This document shows, piece after piece, positions 8,664 to 17,396 of a stretch of 64,000 nt of DNA. The notes beneath the pieces were generated by a model, which had not been told where the DNA came from, did not search any database, and worked only from the letters and a program-made list of their open reading frames with translations. Position 1 is the stretch's first letter, and the number at the start of each line of letters is the position of its first letter. A program made the translations under genes and the position numbers. Source of the DNA: Paenibacillus lautus NBRC 15380 (GTDB lineage: Bacteria > Bacillota > Bacilli > Paenibacillales > Paenibacillaceae); the NCBI RefSeq assembly GCF_004000945.1, contig NZ_BIMF01000011.1:1-64000 (forward strand), written 5' to 3'.

Positions 8664-10022
8664 TTACGCCTGAACCGGTATGGAGAGGGGTTTAGCAGGC
8701 GTGCTTAATCTTTTAATGCTCAGGTAGTAGGCAATACCGAGCGGAATGACGGCTCCGAGCCAAGCCAAGGGATTCGCCAGGCTTGCGCCGAGGAACCCGA
8801 TCTGCGCGGTCAGGAAGATGGCAGCCAATACCCGCATGATCAGTTCCATGATGCCGGCTACGGTTGGGATAAAGCTCTGTCCCAGCCCCTGCAGCGTGAA
8901 ACGGTAGATGAACAACAGCGACAGAAGCAAATAGGTGCTACCGTTCGATAAGAAATACAGCCTGCTAAGGGACAGCAATTCTTCCTGTCCTTGACCGACA
9001 AAGAGGCTGACGGCTGCAGGACCCGCGAATATAACCAGCAAGCCCACGGCGATGCTGAATGATCCCGAGACCCAAATGCATTGTTTAACTCCGAGCTTAA
9101 TTCGGTCTATGCGATTCGCTCCGAAGTTCTGGGCGGCAAAAGTCGCCATCGTAATGCCAAAGGAACTCATGGGCTGCGTAGCGAGCATGTCAATCTTCTG
9201 AGCCGCAGTATATGCGGCTACGGCTGTTGCCCCGAGACCGTTAAGCGTAATCTGTAAGATGATGGCTCCGATCGCAATGATAGAGGCTTGGAAGCCCATC
9301 GGGAAACCGACCCACATATGCTGGCGTATAAATTTCCAATCGATGGACCAATCGGCATTCTTGAACTGCAGAAGCGGAACCTTTTTATGAATGTATAATA
9401 AGCAGAGCAGACAGGAGAACAGCTGCGAGACCACCGTGGCCAGCCCTGCTCCGGCTACGCCCATCTTGAATACGAGAATAAATAACAGATCAAGAACAAT
9501 GTTCAGAATACTTGCGACCACCAGGAAGAGAAGCGGCGTCCGGCTGTCCCCGAGCGCTCTAAGCAGGTTAGCCAGCAAGTTGAACAGAACGGCTGCGCCA
9601 ACGCCCCAGTTAATGACGATTAAATACGAATAAGCATCATCCAAAATTTCTGCCGGCGTGTTCATCATGACGAGGACGGGCCTCGTAAATATGACACTCA
9701 CAATGGTGAGGAAAACCGTGAATACAAGACTAATCCATATACTCGTTCCCACGCTTTTGCGAACGCCCGCGATATCCTTGGCGCCAAAGCGCTGGGCCGT
9801 TATGATGGACAAACCTGCCGTCAAGCCTTGGGCAAAGCCAATGACAAAAAACAAAATACTGCCCGTCGAGCCAACAGCCGCAAGAGCGTTCACACCAATG
9901 GTCCGCCCCACGATAAGGGTATCCGCCATATTATAAAATTGTTGAAAAATATTTCCGATCAAAAGCGGGATCGTAAACATGATAATCAGCTTGATCGGAC
10001 TTCCTTGCGTCATGTCTCTCAT
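8664..10022 (-). CDS. MATE-family multidrug/organic cation efflux transporter
   Basis: This is an inner-membrane antiporter of 452 residues with twelve predicted helices. The N-terminal block (LIGNIFQQFYNMADTLIVG) and its second-half counterpart near MGFQASIIAIGAI are typical of the DinF/NorM superfamily, closer to the bacterial 'MATE family' of Gram-positives such as YpnP or YoeA. An AGGAG seven bases before ATG 10022 supports the start. It is a single-gene unit with its own terminator. The substrate cannot be read from the sequence. Confidence 0.85.
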   Translation of the reverse strand: MRDMTQGSPIKLIIMFTIPLLIGNIFQQFYNMADTLIVGRTIGVNALAAVGSTGSILFFVIGFAQGLTAGLSIITAQRFGAKDIAGVRKSVGTSIWISLVFTVFLTIVSVIFTRPVLVMMNTPAEILDDAYSYLIVINWGVGAAVLFNLLANLLRALGDSRTPLLFLVVASILNIVLDLLFILVFKMGVAGAGLATVVSQLFSCLLCLLYIHKKVPLLQFKNADWSIDWKFIRQHMWVGFPMGFQASIIAIGAIILQITLNGLGATAVAAYTAAQKIDMLATQPMSSFGITMATFAAQNFGANRIDRIKLGVKQCIWVSGSFSIAVGLLVIFAGPAAVSLFVGQGQEELLSLSRLYFLSNGSTYLLLSLLFIYRFTLQGLGQSFIPTVAGIMELIMRVLAAIFLTAQIGFLGASLANPLAWLGAVIPLGIAYYLSIKRLSTPAKPLSIPVQA

Positions 10023-10343
10023 GTAGATTCTCCTATGCCGTCATAAACGTTCCTCTATATATTTATTTGGTATGATAATGCTTTAAACCGTACCTATAAA
10101 GCATCGCATTGAAAACATTATAATGGGTGAGTGTCGTTTGTATTCTTGTGTATCTTATCATGAAAGAACATAAATTTCTGCATATTTATCATCAAAACTT
10201 AAACGAAAACAAGACATGATGATCAGGACGGTTCATACCCGTTCTAATCCATGAATTAACGTCAATGAAAAAAGATCAACCGGTTCATCGGTTGATCTTT
10301 TTTTATATGATTATGGAAGCACCACCCTAAGAATCGAGAATGA
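10023..10343. other. Intergenic region between MATE gene and purT
   Basis: This 321-bp stretch holds the upstream region of the MATE gene and the purT terminator at its right end. It is AT-rich near 10060-10200. I see no coding frame or RNA motif in it. Confidence 0.5.
10268..10304 (-). terminator. Terminator after purT
   Basis: A perfect 12-bp stem (10271-10282 with 10289-10300) encloses a 6-nt loop and is flanked by A and T runs on both sides, so it can act in either direction. It lies 40 bp beyond the purT stop. Confidence 0.85.
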
Positions 10344-11504
10344 TTATGCTTCTTCAACAGCAAGCTTATCCAAAGCCTGCTTCGCACGCGAACGCGCTTC
10401 CTCTACTGCGCCGGCGGTTGATAACGCAACTGCGACCCGTCTTCCGACCTTGGTCACCGGTTTCCCAAAAATACGCAGCTGCGTATTCGGAATAGCCAGT
10501 GCTTGCTCGGCGCCGGTAATTGTGTAATTCTCCAGCTCTCGCGCCGCTTTCAGCGGACGGCTGGCTCCCGGCGTTATCAATTCGATCTCCGGGATCGGAA
10601 ACCCTAGAATGGCACGGATGTGAAGTGCAAATTCAGATAAATTTTGCGTGACCAGCGTAACCAATCCGGTATCGTGCGGTCGCGGAGATACCTCGCTAAA
10701 ATACACTTTATCCTCCGCCAGGAACAATTCAACACCAAACAATCCATAACCGCCAAGCTCGTCGGTAATCGTCCTTGCAATATACTTAGCTTCCTCGATC
10801 TGCTCTTCCGACATGCTGTGCGGCTGCCAGGATTCGATGTAATCCCCGCTCTCCTGAATATGCCCGATCGGCGCACAGAAGTTTGTTCCATTGACGGAGC
10901 GGACGGTCAGAAGCGTGATCTCCGATTGGAACGTAATGAATTCTTCAATGATCACTCTTCCGTTCTGCACACGGCCGCCTTCCATGGCGATGTTCCAGCA
11001 GGGCTCAATATCCCCTTCGGAGCGACATACACTCTGGCCTTTGCCAGAGGAACTCATCAGAGGTTTAATCACGCACGGGAACCCCATGTCCAAGACAGCC
11101 TGTTTAAATTCCTCATACGTATCGGCAAATCGATAGTCTGCAGTAGGAAGTCCCAACGCCTCTGAAGCTAACCGGCGAATCCCTTCACGGTCCATCGTAA
11201 GCTTCGCAGCTCTGGCAGTAGGTATAACCCGATACCCCTCTTTCTCCAGCTTAACCAGCTCCGAGGTAGCCAGTGCCTCGATTTCGGGCACGATCAGGTC
11301 CGGTTTCTCCTGCTCAATAATTGCGCGCAATTTCTCCCCATCCAGCATATCGATGACATGGCTATGATCGGCAACATGCATGGCAGGAGCGTCGGCATAA
11401 CGATCGACGGCTACGGTTTCAACCCCCAGTCTCTGGGCCTCAATGATGACTTCTTTCCCCAGTTCTCCCGAACCTAGCAGCAGTATTTTCTTCGTTTTTA
11501 ACAT
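10344..11504 (-). CDS. purT: Formate-dependent phosphoribosylglycinamide formyltransferase
   Basis: PurT makes formyl-GAR from GAR, formate and ATP, the folate-independent version of the third step of purine synthesis. The 386-residue protein is an ATP-grasp enzyme. Visible signs are the N-terminal ILLLGSGELGKEV dinucleotide-type fold, the ATP-grasp SSSGKGQSV loop, the EEFITFQSEIT segment and SEVSPRPHDTGLVTL near the metal site. It is a single gene rather than part of a pur operon, and it is preceded by a ZTP riboswitch that fits its role: ZTP builds up when 10-formyl-tetrahydrofolate is short, when a formate-dependent route is useful. Confidence 0.93.
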   Translation of the reverse strand: MLKTKKILLLGSGELGKEVIIEAQRLGVETVAVDRYADAPAMHVADHSHVIDMLDGEKLRAIIEQEKPDLIVPEIEALATSELVKLEKEGYRVIPTARAAKLTMDREGIRRLASEALGLPTADYRFADTYEEFKQAVLDMGFPCVIKPLMSSSGKGQSVCRSEGDIEPCWNIAMEGGRVQNGRVIIEEFITFQSEITLLTVRSVNGTNFCAPIGHIQESGDYIESWQPHSMSEEQIEEAKYIARTITDELGGYGLFGVELFLAEDKVYFSEVSPRPHDTGLVTLVTQNLSEFALHIRAILGFPIPEIELITPGASRPLKAARELENYTITGAEQALAIPNTQLRIFGKPVTKVGRRVAVALSTAGAVEEARSRAKQALDKLAVEEA

Positions 11505-11547
11505 CGTTGTTTTATCCCCTTTTCGTAGTTTCAGAGACTTATAAAAG

Positions 11548-11593
11548 CAGAAAATAATAAAAGAGGTAAGGGAAATAAACTCCCCTTACCTCT
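11548..11593 (-). terminator. Expression-platform terminator of the ZTP riboswitch
   Basis: On the minus strand AGAGGTAAGGG and CCCTTACCTCT form an 11-bp stem followed by TTTATTATTTT. The left arm begins right after the conserved last segment of the aptamer, so ligand binding could compete with this hairpin. This suggests control by transcription termination. Confidence 0.8.
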
Positions 11594-11662
11594 GCCCAGG
11601 CGTACGGCCGTCGTCATCTATGTGCTCCCTCATGGTCCCCCATGCTACGCCAGTCACACATA
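11593..11662 (-). ncRNA. ZTP (pfl) riboswitch upstream of purT
   Basis: Read on the minus strand, the leader holds the conserved pieces of the pfl motif in order: GACTGGCG (11648-11655), then a hairpin region with GGGGACCATGAGGGAGC, a variable linker, and CGCCTGGGCA (11593-11602), which closes the pseudoknot. ZTP riboswitches are known upstream of purT, purH, glyA and folD genes and turn them on when ZMP or ZTP accumulates. The terminator that follows directly and the purT gene downstream fit. I recognised it by eye; a covariance-model search was not run. Confidence 0.85.
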
Positions 11663-11729
11663 AACCTATACATTGTTATTTAAATCATACTGAATCTTTC
11701 CGTTAATTGCAATATCACCCAAGGCGACA

Positions 11730-12608
11730 TTAGGATTTAGACTTCAGCATATCGATTGCATCCTTCAGCGATTGTGAAAGCCACTTCTTGGGGTGAATGA
11801 CCAACTGAATGTCCAAACGAATGTCAGAATGCGCAAAAGGAAGAATCACAAGCTCACCACGCTTGATTTCCTCCTCTGCTACCATCCTCGGCAATAATGA
11901 GATACCCGTACCGGACATCACATATCTCTTGATTGCCTCGGGATTGCCCAATTCCAGTCCTATTCGCATTGGAACTCCGCTGGCACGCAGCACCTTTTCC
12001 AACATCATGCGGTAATTACAACTATCCTCGGGCATAATCCATTCGGCATCAGCCAGATGTTCTAGCTCTATGACAGGTTCAACATGAAGCGGATGATCCG
12101 GATGGGCAATCAGCAGGAGGGGCTCTTCCCGAACGGGGATCCAATTCAAGGAGGAATCCTCCGGTTTTTCATCCAAAATAAGACCGAGATCGTACTCGCC
12201 CTCTCTCACCTTACTGATGATGTTATCTTCACGATCCGGTTGTAAACGGATGACAAGATCCTCATGCCTTAGTTTCAGTTGGTGAATGACGGACGGAAGA
12301 AAATAAGCGGCCAACGAGTCTATCGTTCCGATCGATAAGGTGCCTCCACCTTGCTTGGTCAGCTTTTCCTTCGACTGCTGAAACAGATCCAGCATTTGAA
12401 CGGCATACTTGAACAGCTCCTCACCCGACTTCGTCAGGCGTAAGCCTCTGCCATACCGCTCAAACAGCTTGACGCCGTATTCCTTCTCCAGCTTCTGAAT
12501 TTGGGTGGTTACGCTGGATTGGGCATAACCCAACTCATCCGCCGCTTTTGTAAAGCTCTGGCGAATCGCAACCTCCCTGAAGGTTTGCAGGTAGATAAGT
12601 TCCATCAC
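11730..12608 (-). CDS. LysR-family transcription regulator
   Basis: The 292-residue protein starts with a winged helix-turn-helix (FTKAADELGYAQSSVTTQIQKLE), then has the two-lobe LysR effector domain with GTIDSLAAYFLPSV at its start. GTG 12608 and ATG 12605 are both possible; AAGGAG lies six to nine bases upstream. It diverges from a DapA-family gene over a 108-bp gap that contains two palindromes, so it probably controls that gene and itself. The effector is unknown. Confidence 0.85.
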   Translation of the reverse strand: MMELIYLQTFREVAIRQSFTKAADELGYAQSSVTTQIQKLEKEYGVKLFERYGRGLRLTKSGEELFKYAVQMLDLFQQSKEKLTKQGGGTLSIGTIDSLAAYFLPSVIHQLKLRHEDLVIRLQPDREDNIISKVREGEYDLGLILDEKPEDSSLNWIPVREEPLLLIAHPDHPLHVEPVIELEHLADAEWIMPEDSCNYRMMLEKVLRASGVPMRIGLELGNPEAIKRYVMSGTGISLLPRMVAEEEIKRGELVILPFAHSDIRLDIQLVIHPKKWLSQSLKDAIDMLKSKS

Positions 12609-12615
12609 TCTCTCC

Positions 12616-12656
12616 TTATCAATAATATTGATAATAACTATCTATTATTATAGATA
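12616..12656. promoter_or_regulatory. Two palindromes in the LysR/dapA-like divergent promoter
   Basis: TTATCAATA-A-TATTGATAA (12616-12634) is a perfect 9-bp inverted repeat. TATCTAT-TATT-ATAGATA (12639-12656) is a perfect 7-bp one. LysR proteins usually bind such AT-rich T-N11-A boxes between divergent genes. The first overlaps the leader of the regulator itself, which would allow autorepression. Confidence 0.6.
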
Positions 12657-12716
12657 ACACCGATCTTAATTCCCATGATAAAGTATAGCCATCACTCATG
12701 AATTGGAGGAAAGATT

Positions 12717-13616
12717 ATGCTGACTCAGCAAGAACTGCATGGCATTTATGTTCCTGTGATCACTCCCTTTTCACAGGATTACGAACTGGATCGTCCCTCT
12801 TATCAGCGTTATTTAAAGAATTTGTTATCCTATGATATTCAGGGATTGGTCATCAACGGAACGACCGGTGAAGCGCCGACCGTAGCTTGGGAGGAAGTCG
12901 TGCAGGTTGTGGAGGAAACGCGTGGGAGTCTGGACGGACGGCTATTGCCGCTCATCATAGGTACCGGTACGAATGATACGGTGTCCAGTATGAAGCGAAC
13001 GGAACTGGCAGGTCATATCGGTGCTGATGCGGTATTGGTGGTCACGCCGTATTACAGTCGCCCTTCGATCGATGGTATCCTGCAGCATTTCCGAAAGGTG
13101 GCCGAGGTCGGGATCCCGGTCATTCTGTACGAGGTTCCTTCGCGTACTGGAATCCGGTTACCGGTTGATGCCATAAGAAGAATCATGGAGATCCCCGGGG
13201 TGATCGGGGTGAAAGACAGCACCGCGAGTACGGAGCTTACGAGAAGTTTATCCCAATACGATACAAAGCCCGTTCTATGCGGCAACGATGTCCTCTTTCA
13301 TGAGATGCTGTGTCATGGAGCTTCTGGGGGAATTCTGGCATCGGCCAATGTGAATACCGAGGCTCTCATTCGGGTATTTCAATTAGCTGCCCTGGGAGAT
13401 TACTCTCGATCCGAAATGGAGTTTGAAGTCCTGCTTCCCTACATTCATAAGCTGTTCGAAGAATCCAATCCCGCTCCGCTAAAATGGCTGCTTGCCCAGC
13501 AAGGCCTGATCTCATCGGATACCCTTCGTCTGCCTATGGGGCCCATTACGGAAAAGCTTAAGCTATCTTTAGATCACGCAATTCAACAACTGACAAACAC
13601 CGACTTCTCGGTGTAA
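12717..13616 (+). CDS. DapA-family aldolase (4-hydroxy-tetrahydrodipicolinate synthase-like)
   Basis: This is a Schiff-base TIM-barrel enzyme of 299 residues. It has the NGTTGEAPT substrate loop near 48, the catalytic Tyr138 in LYEVPSRTG and the lysine Lys166 in GVKDS. The usual YNVPSRT has Glu in place of Asn, a small departure. DapA condenses pyruvate with aspartate semialdehyde in lysine synthesis, but this family also includes lyases for sialic acid, keto-deoxy sugars and hydroxyproline products. The gene stands alone next to a LysR regulator, with no lysine genes nearby, so a catabolic or specialised role is as likely as lysine synthesis. GGAGG lies seven bases before the ATG. Confidence 0.75.
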   Translation: MLTQQELHGIYVPVITPFSQDYELDRPSYQRYLKNLLSYDIQGLVINGTTGEAPTVAWEEVVQVVEETRGSLDGRLLPLIIGTGTNDTVSSMKRTELAGHIGADAVLVVTPYYSRPSIDGILQHFRKVAEVGIPVILYEVPSRTGIRLPVDAIRRIMEIPGVIGVKDSTASTELTRSLSQYDTKPVLCGNDVLFHEMLCHGASGGILASANVNTEALIRVFQLAALGDYSRSEMEFEVLLPYIHKLFEESNPAPLKWLLAQQGLISSDTLRLPMGPITEKLKLSLDHAIQQLTNTDFSV

Positions 13617-13786
13617 CCTGCTTTCTCCTCGAGAACGGCTAGGCGTACTCGCTGCCTTGCCATTCTTAAGCTGAAAGATTCATGTTATGGGGCATGCACA
13701 CTTTCAATTCAAGACAAATGTGATGGATGATGCAGATTTTTATGCGAAAGTATGAAATTCCTGCTTAGATCTATCGCTTTAAAGGA

Positions 13787-13815
13787 TTGATGAATGATTT
13801 CGACCCACTTATAAT
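13787..13815 (+). promoter_or_regulatory. SigA-type promoter of the PAS kinase gene
   Basis: TTGATG (13787-13792), a 17-nt spacer and a perfect TATAAT (13810-13815) lie 44 bp before the GTG start of the kinase. Confidence 0.65.
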
Positions 13816-13859
13816 ATGGGTACATTCAATCCTCCCAGAATTTTGAAAGGAGATTTGCA

Positions 13860-15302
13860 GTGCTGCCCTATTCCAGCCCTAATCATGATTTTGCCTTTGA
13901 ACAATCTGTAATCGGAATGGCAATGGTATCGCTTGAAGGAACGATTCTCAAGGTCAATTCGGCACTATGTGATCTATTGGGATACACACAGCAGGAGTTA
14001 ACTGCCGGGGCGCCGCAAGAAGAAAACAGCTTCCGCGAGTTACTGAATCGAGTGGTTCAGAACGCAAGAGCTGCGCATGGCCTTCAGCAATCCGTAACCC
14101 CGTTTGAATATGCTTATCGCCATCCGTCCGATCGCGAGTTATACCTTCATGCACGTTGCAGCGTTGAGCAGGATCCGGAGCGGGGTCCCAAGGGATATTT
14201 GGTACAATTCGAGGATCGAACGCTGCTGAGACAGCTCATGAAACAGCTGGAGCAGAAGGAAGAGAAGCTCAACGAGAAGGAACATTCTTTTCTGCAGCTG
14301 CTGGAAGGACTTCCCCTCTCCGTACTCATCACAAAAAAAGGCATTGTCCACTATGTTAATCCTGCCGGGCTCAGACTTGTTAACGCTACGCATCCCCGTG
14401 ACGTCCTTGGAATTTCAACCGATGTGATCGTCGACGCATCGTACCATAACGCATTGATGAAACGCAGGGCAAAATATGCGGAGAGCGGAGAGATCGGAAG
14501 CGTCGATTATTTGATACGCTGTCTGGACGGGCAAGAGAAAATGGTCAACGGGTTCACGTTCATCATCAATTATGATGGCGAGAAAGCAGCGGTCGGGATC
14601 TTCAGAGATATCACAGAACAGCAGATGGAAGAGGATCGCGTGATGCAATCCGAGAAGCTGACCACCGCCGGTCAGTTGGCCGCCGGCATTGCCCATGAAA
14701 TTCGAAATCCATTAACTTCGATTAATGGATTCGTGAAGTTGCTGCGATCAGCGGAACGCAGCAACGAGCTCTATTTTGAAATCATTGAATCGGAGCTCAA
14801 ACGCATCGAGCTCATTGTCAATGAACTTCTGGTACTTTCGAAACCGCAGGGCGTTCACGTCAGCGGACCCATCGACGTGTATGCCATTATGGAACAGATC
14901 ATTACGCTTATGAAGGTTCAAGCAGCCCTCAAAAATATCGAGATCATCCCTCATTATCCGAGGGTACCGGTCTTCGTCCAGGGTGAAGTCAACCAGCTCA
15001 AGCAAGTATTCATCAATCTGCTGAAAAATGCCATGGAAGCGATGAATCAAGGCGGCACCATTACCCTGGACATTCTGCACAACGCTCAAGAGGTTCAAAT
15101 TATCGTGCAGGATGAAGGGGTTGGAATGACGCAGGAGCAAATCCAATCCCTGGGGCAGCCTTTTGTTACAACCAAAGACACCGGGACGGGACTCGGACTG
15201 ATGATTACCAAGAACATTATTCATAATCATGGCGGAACGATGAACGTAGAGAGCATACCTGATCATGGGACAACCTTTACGATCCATTTACCGGCTTTAT
15301 AA
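13860..15302 (+). CDS. Soluble PAS-domain sensor histidine kinase (sporulation-kinase type)
   Basis: The 480-residue kinase has no membrane helix. It has a PAS domain at about 10-115, a short coiled coil (about 120-140), a second PAS at about 145-255, a HisKA domain with the phospho-acceptor His279 in AGIAHEIRNPLTSING, and an ATPase with the N box (LLKNAMEAM), DEGVGM and TGLGLMI. This layout resembles the Spo0A-phosphorelay kinases KinA and KinE of Bacillus. There is no response regulator next to it, which also fits a phosphorelay kinase. It starts at GTG 13860 with AAAGGAG upstream. A small helical protein gene follows closely. Confidence 0.85.
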   Translation: MLPYSSPNHDFAFEQSVIGMAMVSLEGTILKVNSALCDLLGYTQQELTAGAPQEENSFRELLNRVVQNARAAHGLQQSVTPFEYAYRHPSDRELYLHARCSVEQDPERGPKGYLVQFEDRTLLRQLMKQLEQKEEKLNEKEHSFLQLLEGLPLSVLITKKGIVHYVNPAGLRLVNATHPRDVLGISTDVIVDASYHNALMKRRAKYAESGEIGSVDYLIRCLDGQEKMVNGFTFIINYDGEKAAVGIFRDITEQQMEEDRVMQSEKLTTAGQLAAGIAHEIRNPLTSINGFVKLLRSAERSNELYFEIIESELKRIELIVNELLVLSKPQGVHVSGPIDVYAIMEQIITLMKVQAALKNIEIIPHYPRVPVFVQGEVNQLKQVFINLLKNAMEAMNQGGTITLDILHNAQEVQIIVQDEGVGMTQEQIQSLGQPFVTTKDTGTGLGLMITKNIIHNHGGTMNVESIPDHGTTFTIHLPAL

Positions 15303-15329
15303 CGCATACATATTATCGGAGGCAAAGGC

Positions 15330-15782
15330 ATGGACAATCAGGAACCAAAAACACATAAACAATTTGCGATGGACTGCTTCAATCAAGTATGGGATATCTT
15401 GGAGAACAAACAGCGTACACCGGAAGACGAAGAAAACATGATTCACATATGTCACAGCTCCTTCTGGCACTGGACACAGGTTGAAGATCATACTCAGCGC
15501 AACCTTTCCATTGGATATTGGCAGCTCTCCAGAGTGTATGCGGTAGTGGGGCAAGGCGATCAAGCACTGCGTTATGCCAAGCGCTGCGTCATTGTCGGAT
15601 CCTCGGCAAGCCTCGAGCCATTCTATATAGGTTACGGGTATGAAGCGGAAGCCCGAGCCTATCTGGTCCTGGGAAACAAGGAGCAAGCTATGGCGTCCAA
15701 AGAAAACGCGATAAGGTATCTCGATAAGGTCACCGACAAGGAGAGCCATCAGATGCTTGCGAACGATCTCCAGAATCTGTAA
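15330..15782 (+). CDS. Uncharacterised TPR-like helical protein
   Basis: The 150-residue acidic protein has no signal or membrane segment. It is mostly helical. The pair GYWQLSRVYAVVGQGDQALRYA and GYGYEAEARAYLVLGNKEQAM looks like two tetratricopeptide-style helical hairpins, so a protein-binding role is possible. The ATG follows GGAGG twelve bases upstream, 27 bp after the kinase stop, so the two genes are probably cotranscribed. I do not recognise a named family. Confidence 0.65.
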   Translation: MDNQEPKTHKQFAMDCFNQVWDILENKQRTPEDEENMIHICHSSFWHWTQVEDHTQRNLSIGYWQLSRVYAVVGQGDQALRYAKRCVIVGSSASLEPFYIGYGYEAEARAYLVLGNKEQAMASKENAIRYLDKVTDKESHQMLANDLQNL

Positions 15783-15812
15783 TCGGACACGGCCTTCCTC
15801 TGGGCAGACCCT

Positions 15813-16445
15813 TTATCGGAATGGTGCAACCAATTGATAACCGATATAATAAAAGACTTCTCTGATTAAAAAAGGGACTTTGCTTCTCAGGCTCTGGTAC
15901 GCGCCCCGGGATGCGGGTGAAGGATTGGCTTTAAGCCCCATATCTTCTGCCATCATCATCGCCCGTTTCATATGCAGCGGGTCACTTACGATGAGATAGG
16001 AGGACAGCCCTGCTGTATCCCCTATCTCATTGGCATAATGCAGATTCTGCTCGGTGATCGTCGAAGTCGTCTCGACAAGGATATCGCTCTCTGGAACACC
16101 GTGCTCGATGGCATACTGCTTAGCAACTACCGATTCGGCAAGTTTATCCTCCGAACTTCGTCCCCCGGTAAATATCAACTTGTCTACGTACTGACGGTCA
16201 TACAACCATAGTGCATGATCGATGCGGCCCTGAAAAACAGGCGAAGGCTCCCCCTCCCATACAGCAGCCCCCAGCACTATGGCTGCATCAGACGGGATAT
16301 TTACTGTTCTTTGCGCGTAGTTCCAAATGGTGATGCTCACATATAGCGTATAAATTAGCAGGATTCCAATGAGTCCCGCCAAGACTTGTATCACGGTACG
16401 CTTTCTTCTGCCACGAGCTTCCCTTGCCGGCATATTTCGCGTCAT
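15813..16445 (-). CDS. DUF218 (YdcF/SanA/ElyC-type) membrane-anchored protein
   Basis: The 210-residue protein has a basic N-terminus, one membrane helix (about 18-40) and an extracytoplasmic DUF218 domain. Signs of the family are AAIVLGAAVWEGEPSPVFQGRID, LIFTGGRSSED and LIVSDPLHMKRAM. SanA and ElyC of this family affect envelope integrity and lipid-carrier metabolism in enterics; function in Gram-positives is unclear. The start at ATG 16445 follows GGAGG; an earlier in-frame codon lacks one. It converges with the plus-strand genes that end at 15782. Confidence 0.8.
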   Translation of the reverse strand: MTRNMPAREARGRRKRTVIQVLAGLIGILLIYTLYVSITIWNYAQRTVNIPSDAAIVLGAAVWEGEPSPVFQGRIDHALWLYDRQYVDKLIFTGGRSSEDKLAESVVAKQYAIEHGVPESDILVETTSTITEQNLHYANEIGDTAGLSSYLIVSDPLHMKRAMMMAEDMGLKANPSPASRGAYQSLRSKVPFLIREVFYYIGYQLVAPFR

Positions 16446-16535
16446 GCTGCACCTCCAGCGCCCAATCTTAAATCTGTTTTGCGCATCCATTCTATCATTT
16501 TTAGCAAAGAAAGCCTGCTGCTCCTTTATTGAGCG

Positions 16536-16646
16536 TCAGGCTTCATATGTACGTTCGGGACTTTCATTTTTCAGCTTCAGGATGAAGGTCCCGCCACCTT
16601 CATCAACTTCCCTTAATTCAAAGATTTCAGAAAAAATAAAACCCAA
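16536..16646 (-). pseudogene. Short coding-like remnant or small ORF (36 codons)
   Basis: A minus-strand frame from a possible TTG (16646) to TGA (16536) reads LGFIFSEIFELREVDEGGGT and onward, with the balanced, charged composition of a beta-rich protein tail. It has no convincing ribosome site, and its 5' end is overlapped by the terminator of the next gene. It may be the tail of a decayed gene. Low confidence. Confidence 0.25.
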
Positions 16647-16678
16647 TGCATCTCATTGTTATAAGAGATACATTGGGC
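16625..16678 (-). terminator. Terminator after the GNAT gene
   Basis: On the minus strand CCCAATGTATCTC pairs with GAGATGCATTGGG around a 9-nt loop and is followed by TTTTATTTTTT. It lies 23 bp beyond the stop at 16701. Confidence 0.75.
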
Positions 16679-16700
16679 ACAGCATATTATAACAACAAAA

Positions 16701-17222
16701 CTATGAAATTGTACGCCATTCAGACTTCAGCATCGCATAGAAATACTCATCCCACCAAATATCTCCACGAGGGATACACTGTTGGAAATAGCCTTCTCTC
16801 CTCATGCCCAGCTTCTCCATCACCCGGTACGAAGGTGCATTCTCAGGCTGGCATGTCGCAATGATCCGATGCAACCCTAATACCTCGAAACCGTGCTGAA
16901 GCAAAGCTCTGGCGGCTTCCGTGGCGTACCCCCTACGGTGATAGGTCGAATTAAACACCCAGCCGATTTCATACGTATGTTCACCGAACCATGGATGAAA
17001 CACCATGTGACCAATCACATGCTGTTCTGCCTGCAGCATAACCGCATAGTGATGGGCTGCATCCCCCTTGTTCTGCGCAAGAAATTGTTTTACTGTTTCT
17101 TCCGTATACACAGGTTCGGGCATGTAATGCATCACCTTAGGATCGGATGTATATTGAAGAACATCATGCCAATCACCTGGTTGAAACTCACGAATCATTA
17201 ATCTTTCTGTAACGATATCCAT
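16701..17222 (-). CDS. GNAT acetyltransferase, RimJ/RimL type
   Basis: The 173-residue protein has the Acetyltransf_3 layout: a TERLMIREFQPGDW start, the acetyl-CoA loop YHRRGYATEAARALL, and the family-typical IIATCQPENAPSYRVMEKLGMRREG end. Such enzymes acetylate protein N-termini or small amines from acetyl-CoA; the substrate is not visible. It stands alone with its own terminator. Confidence 0.85.
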   Translation of the reverse strand: MDIVTERLMIREFQPGDWHDVLQYTSDPKVMHYMPEPVYTEETVKQFLAQNKGDAAHHYAVMLQAEQHVIGHMVFHPWFGEHTYEIGWVFNSTYHRRGYATEAARALLQHGFEVLGLHRIIATCQPENAPSYRVMEKLGMRREGYFQQCIPRGDIWWDEYFYAMLKSEWRTIS

Positions 17223-17396
17223 TTGCCTGACTCCTCTTCAAGTTGTATTCAAGTGTTCTCTTCACGCCGCACACTTCAATACAGAGGCAAATGCGATTCG
17301 CCGTATATACAGATCTAACTTGATAACGCCGGGTCACCCTCTTTCACTTTACAGCCTACTCCAAATATATTCGCCATAAAGTACGAGAGTCCTTCA

